DNA of 64,000 nt from Roseovarius sp. 217 (GTDB lineage: Bacteria; Pseudomonadota; Alphaproteobacteria; Rhodobacterales; Rhodobacteraceae): NCBI RefSeq assembly GCF_000152845.1, contig NZ_CH902584.1, positions 2,799,073 through 2,863,072 of the forward strand. The letters are read 5' to 3'. Position numbers and translations under genes: made by a program. Below are positions 17,190 through 26,212 of this stretch, one piece after another. Each line of letters opens with the position of its first letter. The stretch's first letter is position 1. A model generated the notes under the pieces. The model did not search any database. It saw nothing but the letters and a program-made list of their open reading frames with translations, and was not told where the DNA came from.

Positions 17190-18019
17190 CACGTTTGCTG
17201 TGCCGCACCGCAACCTTGCCTGAAGTCGAACGGATGCTGGACTGGGCGGCGGATGAAGGTTGGAATCCGGGGCGCGACGACGCAGCGGCGTTTTACGCCG
17301 CCGATCCCCAAGGGTTCTTTGTCGCCGAGGTGGAGCGGCAGCCGGTCGCCGCCATCTCTGTTGTGAACCATTCGGAAAGTTACGCCTTTCTGGGGCTTTA
17401 CCTGTGCCGCCCGGACTTTCGCGAGCAGGGGATCGGTTTTGCGCTCTGGCAGCATGCCATTACGCATGCGGGTGGACGGACCGTGGGCCTAGATGGTGTT
17501 TCTGCGCAAGAGGCCAATTACGCCAAGTCTGGCTTTGTGCTGGCGGATCGGACACGCCGTCTGACCGGTGTCATTGCGATCGACGCTCCGTCGTTGCCAT
17601 TGGCCACGCAAGAGGATTTTGCCACCCTTGCCCGGCTCGACAAGGCTGCGACTGGCGTGTCGCGGGAGCGGTTCCTGGGGGAATGGCTGCGCAATGGACC
17701 CACGCGCAAGACCGTCCTGCTGCGCGAGGGCGCGGATGTGACTGGCTTTGCCACGGCGCGGCTGTGCCGGGAGGGCGTCAAGATCGGCCCGATTGTGGCC
17801 CCCGATGCCGCCGCCGCTCTGCATCTCGCGCATCAGGCCGCCGCCACTCTGGCAGAGCCGCTGGCCATCATCGACGTCCCGGACAGATGTGCAGCCTTTG
17901 GCGCGTTGTTGCGGCAAACCGGATTTGTTGAAGGGTTCGCGACCGCCCGCATGTATCGTGGCGTTGGGCCTGACATCGGCGCCACGCTGCATGCCGTGGG
18001 GACGATGGAACTGGGCTAG
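17186..18019 (+). CDS. GNAT-family N-acetyltransferase with tandem domains
   Basis: The 277-residue protein starts with a GNAT fold: VERMLDWAADEGWNPG, then FREQGIGFALWQHAI as the acetyl-CoA-binding loop (an R-x-x-G-x-G/A pattern) at about residues 80-95, and YAKSGFVLADRTRRLTG. A second, shorter domain follows (about 145-277) like that in YitH-type acetyltransferases. The start overlaps the gntR stop codon, so the two are coupled. Its substrate is unknown. The context suggests an amine or amino acid related to the substrate of the neighbouring ABC/racemase operon. Confidence 0.85.
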   Translation: MTRLLCRTATLPEVERMLDWAADEGWNPGRDDAAAFYAADPQGFFVAEVERQPVAAISVVNHSESYAFLGLYLCRPDFREQGIGFALWQHAITHAGGRTVGLDGVSAQEANYAKSGFVLADRTRRLTGVIAIDAPSLPLATQEDFATLARLDKAATGVSRERFLGEWLRNGPTRKTVLLREGADVTGFATARLCREGVKIGPIVAPDAAAALHLAHQAAATLAEPLAIIDVPDRCAAFGALLRQTGFVEGFATARMYRGVGPDIGATLHAVGTMELG

Positions 18020-18049
18020 GTCACCCGCGAAGATCGGGGGATATCTCTG

Positions 18050-18195
18050 GAATGAACGAGGCCGCGCCGTCAACCACCACCGCCCACACACCAGTCTCGC
18101 TGGTCTGACGCCAGTGTAATATGCTAATCGGTCAAAACAGGACCAAACCTGAACAGAGCTAACCTAAATTAGCGGACTCAAAGGGGAGCAGGTCA
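18050..18195 (+). mobile_element. Remnant of an IS3-family element (transposase C-terminus and right end)
   Basis: A frame at about 18050-18119 reads VNHHRPHTSLAGLTPV, which matches the C-terminal end of IS3-family transposases, and then meets a stop. Beyond it, reading through in-frame stops, YANRSKQDQT continues the usual transposase tail. The stretch ends with GGGGAGCAGGTCA (18183-18195), whose reverse complement TGACCTGCTCCCC has the form of an IS3-family terminal repeat. No other part of the element is present. The remnant separates the GNAT gene from the hemin cluster. Confidence 0.7.
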
Positions 18196-18214
18196 GACCT
18201 GTCCCTGATGTCTG

Positions 18215-18994
18215 TCAGATCGTCGCCGACTGTGGCAAGACATAGGGCATATCGGGAGGGGGCACGCTGACCGCGAGGTCGCAGTCGTAGACTCGCGAGA
18301 GGGTGGTGCTGGTGATGACCTCATACGGAGATCCCTGTGCCACGATCCGTCCGTTCTGCATCATCACCACCTCATCCGCGAACATTGCTGTCAGGTTCAG
18401 GTCATGCATGACCGTGACCACGCCCCCGCCCTGATCCGCAAACTCTCGGGCGAGACGCATGACGGACAGCTGATGCCCGATGTCGAGGCTAGAGACCGGT
18501 TCATCGAGAAAGAGCCAGTTCGGCCCGTCTTGTCCGGTCGGTTCCCAGATCTGGGCCAGAACCCGCGCCAATTGCACGCGCTGTTGTTCGCCGCCTGAGA
18601 GGTCCTGATAGAACCGCTCTGCCATATGGGACAGGCCGACCCGGTCCAGGGCGCGGTGGGGCAGGTCTTTGCGGGTTGCCCAAGGTCCGGCGCGGTGGCC
18701 GACGTCTACCACCTCGCGCACGGTGAAGGGAAAGGCGAGGTGGGACGCCTGCGGCAAGACCCCCCGGCGCACAGCCAAGGCAGCGGCATTGCGCGGACTG
18801 ATCTCAAGATCGCCGAGCGTGAGAACGCCTTGGGTCTCGATTTCGCCAATGAGGGCGCGCAAAAGCGTGGTTTTGCCGGAGCCGTTGGGGCCAACGATGG
18901 CAGTCAGCACACCGGGAGAGGCGGAGAGGTTGATATCCCGAAGGATGGATCTCTGCCCGAGCGTCACCGATAGGGTTTGAGCCCGCAGTATCAT
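18215..18994 (-). CDS. hmuV: Hemin ABC transporter ATP-binding protein
   Basis: This 259-residue ATPase powers hemin transfer across the inner membrane together with HmuU and HmuT. It shows Walker A (GPNGSGKTTLLRAL), the signature DLSGGEQQRVQLARVLAQI, Walker B (NWLFLDEPVSSLD) and an H-loop (MHDLNLTAMFADEV). HmuV proteins resemble the FecE/BtuD group. The start at 18994 (MILRAQTLSV) is set by its 4-base ATGA overlap with hmuU; a longer upstream frame is only the antisense-free read-through of hmuU. It is the last gene of hmuSTUV. Confidence 0.94.
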   Translation of the reverse strand: MILRAQTLSVTLGQRSILRDINLSASPGVLTAIVGPNGSGKTTLLRALIGEIETQGVLTLGDLEISPRNAAALAVRRGVLPQASHLAFPFTVREVVDVGHRAGPWATRKDLPHRALDRVGLSHMAERFYQDLSGGEQQRVQLARVLAQIWEPTGQDGPNWLFLDEPVSSLDIGHQLSVMRLAREFADQGGGVVTVMHDLNLTAMFADEVVMMQNGRIVAQGSPYEVITSTTLSRVYDCDLAVSVPPPDMPYVLPQSATI

Positions 18995-20058
18995 AGATCT
19001 ACCAGCCCGCGCCGACGCAGCAAAATCCATAGAAAAACCGGCGCACCCAGAATAGCGGTGACGATCCCGATGGGTAATTCCGCGGGGGCAATGATCACGC
19101 GGCTGATGATGTCCGCGCCGAGCAACAGGCTTGCCCCCAGAAGGGCCGCGTTGATCAGGAGCGGGCCATGGTCGGGCCCGGTCGCCAGCCGCAGCAGATG
19201 CGGCACCACGATACCGATAAAGCCAATCCCGCCCGAGACGGCCACCGCACCGCCGGTTGCCGCCGCGACAGCGAGGATGGCCAGCGTCTTGACCCGTTGC
19301 ACGGGGATGCCCAGATGCAGCGCCGTCGCCTCTCCGAAGGCCAGACCATTGAGGCCGCGCCCCAGAAGGAGTGCCCCCATGAGGGCCGCAAGAATGATCG
19401 GGGTGGCAGTGGCCACCTTGGCCCATGTCGCCCCGGCTAGCGAGCCAAGCCCCCAGAATGTAAGGTCGCGCAATTGCTGATCGTCAGCGGCATAGACCAG
19501 AAGGCCCGATACCGCGCCCGACAAGGCCCCGAGTGCGATCCCGGCCAGCAGCATGGTTGCCACCGACGTGCGGCCGCCGCGCGTGGCGACGCCGTAGAGC
19601 AGAAGGACCGAGGCCCAGCCGCCGAAGAACGCCGCGATCGGTACAAGGAACAGTCCCAGACTGTCGCGCAAAGCGATGGGCAGCAGGCCGCCAAGAACAA
19701 TTGCCGTGACAGCCCCAAGACCGGCACCGGCGCTAACCCCTACGATGCCTGGATCGGCCAGCGGATTGCGAAAGAGCCCCTGCATCACCGCGCCCGAAAC
19801 CGCAAGTGCTGCGCCCACCAGCACGCCCAAGAGCACGCGGGGCAGGCGGACCTCCCAGAGGATTATGCTCTGGACGGGGCTATCCGCCAGCCCGGCACCG
19901 AATACCGACAAAAGAGAAACGCCTGACGCGCCTGTCTCAAGGCTTATGGCGCAGGTCAGAAGCAGACCGAGACCCAGCCAGAGATGGGCGCGCCGCGCCA
20001 GTGTTCGGCGGTCGCAGCGATTGCTGTGGGGCAGAGTGTCAGCTTGGGTCACGGTCAT
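18991..20058 (-). CDS. hmuU: Hemin ABC transporter permease (FecCD family)
   Basis: This 355-residue inner-membrane protein is the hemin channel. It has about ten hydrophobic segments and FecCD-family hallmarks: RLPRVLLGVLVGAALAVSGAV at about residues 70-90, FRNPLADPGIVGVSAGAGLG, and GFIGIVVPHLLRLATGPDH. It overlaps hmuT by 20 bases and hmuV by 4, showing tight coupling. Export would be unnecessary, as the protein inserts through its first helix (HLWLGLGLLLTCAIS). Confidence 0.93.
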   Translation of the reverse strand: MTVTQADTLPHSNRCDRRTLARRAHLWLGLGLLLTCAISLETGASGVSLLSVFGAGLADSPVQSIILWEVRLPRVLLGVLVGAALAVSGAVMQGLFRNPLADPGIVGVSAGAGLGAVTAIVLGGLLPIALRDSLGLFLVPIAAFFGGWASVLLLYGVATRGGRTSVATMLLAGIALGALSGAVSGLLVYAADDQQLRDLTFWGLGSLAGATWAKVATATPIILAALMGALLLGRGLNGLAFGEATALHLGIPVQRVKTLAILAVAAATGGAVAVSGGIGFIGIVVPHLLRLATGPDHGPLLINAALLGASLLLGADIISRVIIAPAELPIGIVTAILGAPVFLWILLRRRGLVDL

Positions 20059-20935
20059 CGTTCGCGGTCTCCGTGTGGCCGTAGAGGGCCGTGTTCAGGT
20101 CCAGCGCAGCCTTGGCCGTGCGCGGTCCGAATCCCAGCAGGTAGAGCCCGTTCATCCGCAGCACTGACTCGGCGGTGCCAGCAGGGGTGGTTCGGATCGC
20201 GGGCAGGGCAAAGAGCTGTTCGTCGAGGATGGCATGATCCCCGGTCCGGTCCATCATCAGGATCACGTCCGGCGCGGCCTCTGCCACGGCCTCATCCGTC
20301 ATCTGCTTATAGCCGTCGAAGCCTGTGACCGCGTTGATGCCGCCGGCCATTTCGATGATGGCTGCGGCCTGTGTGTCGCGCCCTGAGGCAAGGATGCGGC
20401 CGCCTTGCAGGCTGAGGATGAAGAGCACGCGCTTGCGCGCGGCCTCGGGCGTCTGTGCTGTCCGCGCCGTCGCCGTGTCGAGTGCGGCGCGCGTCTCTGT
20501 CGCCAAAGCCTCGGCGCGCTCGGGCACGCCCAATGCCGCGCCAACGGCGGAGATCTTGGCAAGGATCCCTGCCGCGTTTTGCGCCTCGGTGATGCTGACA
20601 AATGTCACACCGGACTGTCTGAGAACCTCGATGGTCTCGGGCGGGCCAGCCCCCTCGATGGCGAGGATGAGCGAGGGTGCGACCGAGAGCACACCCTCGG
20701 GGCTGAGCGCGCGAGCATAGCCCACATCGGGCAATTCCGTCACCTTGGGCGGAAAGGTCGAGGTGGTATCGCGCGCAACCAGCCGATGCTCTTGCCCCAA
20801 GGCATGCACGATTTCGGTCACTGATCCACCAATCGACAGCACTCGGTCGGTCTCCTGCGCCATGCTCGCAGAGGCCAGGGCAAAGAGCGCCACCTGTGCT
20901 ATGAGCACGCGGCGTGTCAGGGTGAATTTGATCAT
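20039..20935 (-). CDS. hmuT: Periplasmic hemin-binding protein
   Basis: This 298-residue class III binding protein carries hemin from the outer-membrane receptor to HmuUV. It has a Sec signal peptide (MIKFTLTRRVLIAQVALFAL, cleavage near SMAQE). The mature protein begins with the HmuT-type motif RVLSIGGSVTEIVHALGQ, followed by the two-lobe pattern with LPDVGYARALSPEGVLS. The start at 20935 overlaps the hmuS stop codon by 4 bases. Confidence 0.93.
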   Translation of the reverse strand: MIKFTLTRRVLIAQVALFALASASMAQETDRVLSIGGSVTEIVHALGQEHRLVARDTTSTFPPKVTELPDVGYARALSPEGVLSVAPSLILAIEGAGPPETIEVLRQSGVTFVSITEAQNAAGILAKISAVGAALGVPERAEALATETRAALDTATARTAQTPEAARKRVLFILSLQGGRILASGRDTQAAAIIEMAGGINAVTGFDGYKQMTDEAVAEAAPDVILMMDRTGDHAILDEQLFALPAIRTTPAGTAESVLRMNGLYLLGFGPRTAKAALDLNTALYGHTETANDDRDPS

Positions 20936-21996
20936 GTCAACGCCTCCGCGTTTGCCTCTTGCAGCCCCGGCAGGGCCTCGACCATCCGGGCAAAGGCGGC
21001 GCGGCTGTCGCGCCCCTCTTTGCCAAGCCCGAAGATCTGAAAGATTAGCGACCCCTGCGCGTCGAAGGCTTCGACCGAAATCGCTGCGCCGCGTTGCGTG
21101 GGTTTGTCCACGGCCCAGACTTCGGCCACATGATCCAGCCGCAGATGCAGGTTGAACCGCGCATCCATCACGTTCTGCCACGGACCCATGGGTTTGAGGG
21201 CCACAATGGGGCCGGAATGAATCTGGATGCAGCCGCGATTGCCGACAAAGATCATCACCTCGGTGCCCGTCTCTGCGAGTTGGGTCAGCAGGGTATTCAC
21301 CGCCTCGGTGGCAAGCGCGCGCACAAACGGCGCGCCCGCGATGCGGTAGGCCCCAAGCCGGTTCATCCGCAGCTTGGACGTCAGGCGCAGGAATTGGTGG
21401 GTGTCGGTCATCCGCCGCCATTCCTCTCGCAGCACCTCGATCTTGTCGGGATTGGATTTTGCGGCCTCGGGGGGCTTGCGCGGATCGACGGTCAAGGTCT
21501 CGGACTGGTCCGGAAGGGCCAGTGCCAAGCGCTGCGCCTCCCACGCGGCCAGAGATGAGCCGTCGCGCAGAAAAATCTTGTGCACCGCGTCGCCCGCGGC
21601 ATCGAACACTTGCAGGCTGCGGCGGGTGCCTGCGTCGGTCTCGGTCGCGACCATGAAGGCATGGCACCAATGGCTTGGGAACATCCGCAGGTCGATATCC
21701 TCGGCCAGCACCATCGCCGCATGTTGACCGCTGTGGTAATTGTCATAACGCCCCACTTTTTCATGCACACAGCTCTCATTGCGGGTGAGGGCCATCACCT
21801 CGCCCAGCTGTTGCGCGGCGGCCATGACCTGATCGGGATGGGCGGCGATAGCCGTCGCGCCACGCCCGATATGGGCGGCGTTCAACTGCGCCTCGCTGAT
21901 GCCAAGGCGGTCCGCCTGATCGCGGCTGCGCAGTTTGGGGTTTTCGGCCTGAAAGGCACGAATTGCGTCGGGGGAAAGGGGAGCGGAGTCTGTCAT
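20932..21996 (-). CDS. hmuS: Hemin-degrading factor / heme-utilisation protein HmuS
   Basis: This 354-residue cytoplasmic protein of the HemS/ChuS/HmuS family handles imported hemin, binding or degrading it to release iron. The duplicated HemS domains are visible: N-terminal about residues 10-165 (ALTRNESCVHEKVGRYDNY) and C-terminal about 195-345 (EVMIFVGNRGCIQIHSGPI). The start at 21996 (MTDSAPLSPDAIRAF) is preferred to an upstream in-frame ATG because it matches the family start. It is the first gene of hmuSTUV and is divergent from hmuR. Confidence 0.93.
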   Translation of the reverse strand: MTDSAPLSPDAIRAFQAENPKLRSRDQADRLGISEAQLNAAHIGRGATAIAAHPDQVMAAAQQLGEVMALTRNESCVHEKVGRYDNYHSGQHAAMVLAEDIDLRMFPSHWCHAFMVATETDAGTRRSLQVFDAAGDAVHKIFLRDGSSLAAWEAQRLALALPDQSETLTVDPRKPPEAAKSNPDKIEVLREEWRRMTDTHQFLRLTSKLRMNRLGAYRIAGAPFVRALATEAVNTLLTQLAETGTEVMIFVGNRGCIQIHSGPIVALKPMGPWQNVMDARFNLHLRLDHVAEVWAVDKPTQRGAAISVEAFDAQGSLIFQIFGLGKEGRDSRAAFARMVEALPGLQEANAEALT

Positions 21997-22091
21997 GCCT
22001 GCCTCGTGTGGTGTTGAAATGGGCTGGCTGCATCGCGCATGCGGCGCGGACGTGGCTCTCATTTGCGATCCAAGAAATCTGAATCACAATC

Positions 22092-22121
22092 TTGACTCTT
22101 TTACTCATAAAAGAATAAGGA
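22092..22121 (+). promoter_or_regulatory. Candidate iron-responsive promoter of hmuR
   Basis: TTGACT (22092-22097) followed 17-18 bases later by TAAGGA (22116-22121) could be a sigma-70 promoter for hmuR. Between them lies the inverted repeat TTTTA-CTCA-TAAAA (22099-22112). The AT-rich stretch is conspicuous against the GC-rich surroundings. In this family hemin genes are usually controlled by Irr, RirA or Fur, but no clean consensus site for any of these was found, so the regulator is open. Confidence 0.35.
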
Positions 22122-22240
22122 ACGCAAGACCGATCCGGAATAGATCGCTCAACCATTGAAACCAAATGAAAAAACCGTGCCAGCCTTTCGCAAGCACAAC
22201 GGTGTGACAGCCATTGTCAATGAAACGAAGGGGACACGTG

Positions 22241-24265
22241 ATGACATCGCACACGCGCTGCATTTTAATGACGACAACCTGCCTGTGCATGGGGCTTGGC
22301 CATGGCTCTGCCAGTCTGGCGCAAGAGACACCTGCTCAAGAGGGATTTCTTGGGACACTCACGCTGGGAGAGAGCAAACGGACGGTGCAAACCGAAACCG
22401 CGACTCCGTCGACTGTGATCGACGAAGACGAAATTCGTGACCGTCAGGCCGGGTCGGTCGCCGAATTGCTGGTGACGGTGCCGTCCGTGGCTCTGCTCAA
22501 CGGCGATACCGCGCAGGGATCAGGCATCTCCATCCGTGGCTTTGGCTCCAATGCAACGTTCGGCACGGACCAGAAGGTGTTGATCCAGGTCGATGGTGCC
22601 ACGCGCGGTTCCGAGGAACTTTACCGCATTGGAACCCAGCTCTTTACCGATCCTTTTCTCTTCAAGGAGGTCGAGGTGATCCGGGGCACAGTCGGGTCGT
22701 TCCAATATGGGTCCGGCGTGGTTGGCGGTGTGGTGCGGCTTGAAACCATCGACCCTGAGGATGTGACCGGGGGCGAGACCGGATTTGGCCTGCGTCAGAC
22801 GCTGGAATTCCAGACCAATGGCAATGGTGTGACCTCCTCGAGCATCGGGGCCTGGCAGCCCACCGAGGACTTTGGGGTGCTGTTCAATTACGTCAGCCGC
22901 AGGCTTGGCTTTCCCGAGGATGGCAATGGCGCTGTCATCAATCCGCTGCGGGAACGGATCGACGACCCGTCGTGGTTGGTTAAGGCAAAGTACCGCTTTG
23001 GCGAGGACAAGGCCCATTCCATCGAGGCCAGCTATCAGGATACCCAAAGCTCGCAATTCGACGTGCCGTATGACAGTTTTGGCAATCTCACGTTCTTTGG
23101 CAATGTTGACCGGGAAGTCGAGAGTCAGACCAGTATCCTCAAATACAATTTCAACCCGCTCAATGATCTGGTCGATCTGACACTGCAATATTCGCATGTC
23201 GATGAGGCGATCCTTCAGGATGCGGTCTCTTGTCCGGGTAGCCCGCCCGCCCCGATCACCATCTGCTCGGCGCTGCTGAATGCGGACCACGATTACGAGA
23301 CCACCACGCTTACTCTCAAGAACACGTCACTGTTTGATACGGGCGCGCTGCGCCATGATCTGACGGCGGGGATCGAGCATATCAACCGCACGCGCGTCGA
23401 TGCCTTTGCGGCACCGGGTGGTGAGGACAATCGCTGGGCACTCTTTGCGGTGGACGAGATCGACATTGGTCGCGCCTGGACCCTGACGCCCGCCATTCGG
23501 TATGAGACATCGAAGGTCGAGGGCGATACAGCCCCCAATGATGGTCGCTTTTCCGAGGATGCACTGATGGGGGGGCTGTCGGTGCGTTATGCGTTCAACA
23601 ACGGTTTGGCGGTCTTTGGCAGCGCCGCCTATACCGAGGTTTTGCCGATCATCGACGATCTGGAATTTCCAAGCCGCATGACCCAAAGCGAGAAGTCGCG
23701 CACCTATGAGGTCGGGTTTTCCTATGACCGTCGCGGGCTCTTGCGTGAGAATGACGCGCTTGCCCTCAAGGTCACCTATTTCGACAGTGAGCTTTGGGAT
23801 GTGAATTCTTTTGTCGACACCACCCCGGCGCAGAACCCGCTGGATGAGATTCAGACCCAAGGTCTCGAGTTCGAGGCGTCCTATGCGATGGAGAACGGGT
23901 TTTACGTCGATCTCAACGCCACCGTCGCGGAGGGCGAAGAAGTGGATGTCCTGGGCGGCGTGCGCGATTGGCGCAACCTTGCGGCCAACAACCTGCGCGC
24001 CTCTGTGGGTAAGGTGTTTGATGACACCTATGACCTGAGTTGGGAAGTTGTGAGTGCCGAGTCCATCACCGTCAACGGGGTGCGCGATGACGGCTATACG
24101 GTGCATAACCTGCGGGCCACGATCGCCCCCAAGCGGGGGGTCTGGGATGGCACCGAATTCCGGGTTGGGATCGAGAACCTGTTTGACGCGCAATTCACGC
24201 CAAATCTTGCGACACGACCCTCGCCGGGGCGCAATTTCAAGCTGACACTCGCCAAGACCTTTTGA
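22241..24265 (+). CDS. hmuR: TonB-dependent outer-membrane hemin receptor
   Basis: This 674-residue outer-membrane protein takes up hemin using TonB energy. It has a signal peptide (hydrophobic stretch to SASLAQE), a possible TonB box near GTLTLGE, an N-terminal plug domain (about residues 45-150: VAELLVTVPSVALLNGD, GISIRGFGSNATFG, QVDGATRGSEELY) and a beta-barrel ending in the aromatic F of LTLAKTF. The start at 22241 (MTSHTRCIL) is the best fit to a signal peptide; a start at 22214 is also open. It is divergent from hmuSTUV. Confidence 0.92.
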   Translation: MTSHTRCILMTTTCLCMGLGHGSASLAQETPAQEGFLGTLTLGESKRTVQTETATPSTVIDEDEIRDRQAGSVAELLVTVPSVALLNGDTAQGSGISIRGFGSNATFGTDQKVLIQVDGATRGSEELYRIGTQLFTDPFLFKEVEVIRGTVGSFQYGSGVVGGVVRLETIDPEDVTGGETGFGLRQTLEFQTNGNGVTSSSIGAWQPTEDFGVLFNYVSRRLGFPEDGNGAVINPLRERIDDPSWLVKAKYRFGEDKAHSIEASYQDTQSSQFDVPYDSFGNLTFFGNVDREVESQTSILKYNFNPLNDLVDLTLQYSHVDEAILQDAVSCPGSPPAPITICSALLNADHDYETTTLTLKNTSLFDTGALRHDLTAGIEHINRTRVDAFAAPGGEDNRWALFAVDEIDIGRAWTLTPAIRYETSKVEGDTAPNDGRFSEDALMGGLSVRYAFNNGLAVFGSAAYTEVLPIIDDLEFPSRMTQSEKSRTYEVGFSYDRRGLLRENDALALKVTYFDSELWDVNSFVDTTPAQNPLDEIQTQGLEFEASYAMENGFYVDLNATVAEGEEVDVLGGVRDWRNLAANNLRASVGKVFDDTYDLSWEVVSAESITVNGVRDDGYTVHNLRATIAPKRGVWDGTEFRVGIENLFDAQFTPNLATRPSPGRNFKLTLAKTF

Positions 24266-24454
24266 ACAAGACCCGTAGAAACTAACATTCCAAGGCGGCT
24301 CTCTGTGATCAGGGGGGCGCCTTGCGCTTTGTTGCGAGGACATCCCCGGATGCCGGGGTTTCCCATAGGCGCGGGCCTCGGGCGTCAGGAGCATCTTTGG
24401 CGTCGCGGGGTTATTGGTGTGCGCGGCACCGGGCACAGCAGATTATGTCACATC

Positions 24455-25075
24455 TCAATGGATCAGGGCATCTGCTCCGGCTGCCAAGGAGACGAGAATT
24501 GTCGCAGTCAGCAGGACCGAGAGGCCGCCAAGAAAGAGTCCGGCGCAGGTGACCAGCCCGTCGCGCTCGACGATGCCGACCCCCACGATGAAGAGCGACA
24601 CCGCCGGAAACCATCCGCTGAGCGGGACCGGCAGAAAGAGCGCAAAGGCGATGATGAAGAGGAGCGCGCCAAGGGGGCGCTCGTTCTGGCGTGAAAAAAG
24701 CCGCGTGTACCGTGGTTTCAGGATGCGTTCGAGCCTGCGGGTCACGGGTCTGAGGCGCAGAACAGCACGTCGCAGCATGGGGTGATCAAGCCTGAGACGC
24801 CCGAGCGGACCGGGGAGTTTCACATGCGGATAGCCGAGGACCATCTGGCCCGTGGTGACCAAAAGAGGCAAGGCGGTCAGAAGGGTGGTTCCGGGCGGCA
24901 GGGGCAAAAGGGTCACCAGCGAAAACACCACAATAGCCCATCCAAAAGAGGTCTCACCAAGGGCGGTCAGCAACGTGCCCAAGGTCAATGTCCCCGCGCG
25001 GTGCTGCGCACGCGAGTTTCGCAAGATCGGTAGGGACAAGGATGGTCGTTTTCGCTTGCCTTGACGTCCTGGCAT
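24455..25075 (-). CDS. ExoD family membrane protein
   Basis: This 206-residue membrane protein matches the ExoD family first linked to exopolysaccharide synthesis in rhizobia, though its molecular role is unknown. Characteristic stretches are TLGTLLTALGETSFGWAIVV at about residues 28-50, FSLVTLLPLPPGTT, and two C-terminal hydrophobic segments (GALLFIIAFALFLPVPLSGW and AAVSLFIVG-like). An unusually basic N-terminus (GRQGKRKRPS) precedes the first helix. No partner genes flank it: hmuR lies on the other strand and a LuxR-type regulator follows. Confidence 0.85.
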   Translation of the reverse strand: MPGRQGKRKRPSLSLPILRNSRAQHRAGTLTLGTLLTALGETSFGWAIVVFSLVTLLPLPPGTTLLTALPLLVTTGQMVLGYPHVKLPGPLGRLRLDHPMLRRAVLRLRPVTRRLERILKPRYTRLFSRQNERPLGALLFIIAFALFLPVPLSGWFPAVSLFIVGVGIVERDGLVTCAGLFLGGLSVLLTATILVSLAAGADALIH

Positions 25076-25310
25076 GATGCGCCTTTCAGAATCCTGTGAC
25101 GGATATCAGGTGTCGCGTGAGCAACTTCAATCGCGTATCTCTCTCTAACCGCGAAACATGACGAAGAAACATGGCAATAGAGCCAGCCCTCTGCGACCCT
25201 TTCGTCGCTATCTCCAAAGTCAGACCAAGATGATCCAGAAATCTCGCCACGGTCCCATGGGGCTGAGTTCAGACACCAAATGCCACACGGGTCGATCCAT
25301 CCTGATCGTC

Positions 25311-26114
25311 TCAGGCGAGTTCTGACAACGCGGCGATAAAGCTGGAGAACAGTTCTCCTTGTGAACTCACCCGCAGTTTGGCGTAGATGTTGCGGCGATG
25401 GATGCGCACGGTGCCCGGTGAAATGCCCAAGGCGCGGCCTGTGGCATCGGCGGAATGACCCTTGAGCACATATTCCACGACCTCCGCCTCGCGCGGGGTG
25501 AGGAGGTTGCGGCCCAAACTTTGAAAGGCATCCTCGATCAGTTGCGGCAGGCGAGGACCGTCGGTTTGGGGCCGCGCCGAGAATTGGGTGATCAGGCCGC
25601 TCCACTGTTTCTGGGCGATGGCTGCGACGAAGGGAAAGGCGGCTTCGAGATCGCGGAATTCGCGGGCGGAGAAGGCCTTGTGTTCGCGCATGGCGGAAAT
25701 CACCACGCTCACCCCGTCGCCGAGATCGACGATAAAGCCTATTTCTTCGGCAAGTCCGGTCTGGATGTAATAATTGCGAAAATATTCTGCCTGATAGAAC
25801 CGATCTGGCGCCAAATCGCGCAGCCGTGCGAGGCGGGGCGTCGTGGGGGCGGTGGCATTGAGGTAGAAGGGATCGAGCAGATAAGGCCCTTCTTGGTAGT
25901 CATCCACCATGACCTTGCGCTTGGCAGCGGGAAAATCATCATGCAGATCAATGGGTTTGTGGTCGCGGTAATAGGCAAAGATTACCGTGAACTCATAGGG
26001 TACAATGCTGCGCAGAGCGGTGGTGAGGGCCGAGGCAAAGCCGGACGTACCGAGCGCCGAGACCGCCCGCGCGCTGGTTTCGAACCAATCTGACATCTGC
26101 ATTTTCGTCGTCAT
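25311..26114 (-). CDS. LuxR-type transcriptional regulator with N-terminal sensor domain
   Basis: The 267-residue protein ends with a LuxR-family helix-turn-helix (LLTPREAEVVEYVLKGHSAD, then GRALGISPGTVRIHRRNIYAKL) at about residues 205-262. Its N-terminal 180 residues look like a GAF/PAS-like ligand domain (FDYRDHKPIDLHDDFP-type text, with EGPYLLDPFYLNA). The pattern of residues that define acyl-homoserine-lactone binding in TraR/LuxR is not clearly present, so a quorum-sensing role should not be assumed. It is divergent from the ABC importer at 26213 and probably controls it. Confidence 0.85.
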   Translation of the reverse strand: MTTKMQMSDWFETSARAVSALGTSGFASALTTALRSIVPYEFTVIFAYYRDHKPIDLHDDFPAAKRKVMVDDYQEGPYLLDPFYLNATAPTTPRLARLRDLAPDRFYQAEYFRNYYIQTGLAEEIGFIVDLGDGVSVVISAMREHKAFSAREFRDLEAAFPFVAAIAQKQWSGLITQFSARPQTDGPRLPQLIEDAFQSLGRNLLTPREAEVVEYVLKGHSADATGRALGISPGTVRIHRRNIYAKLRVSSQGELFSSFIAALSELA

Positions 26115-26212
26115 CTATGCTCTTTATGATATATACAACCGGCTGCGATTTTCTTACCGTTTTGAGAATGTATGGCATAGGTGTGGGTGTGCCGCAACAC
26201 GAGAGGACCGGC

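Noticed and set aside
25311-26114. Reading the LuxR-type regulator as an AHL quorum-sensing receptor
   Set aside because: The hallmark AHL-binding residues are not clearly present and no luxI-type synthase gene is in the window.
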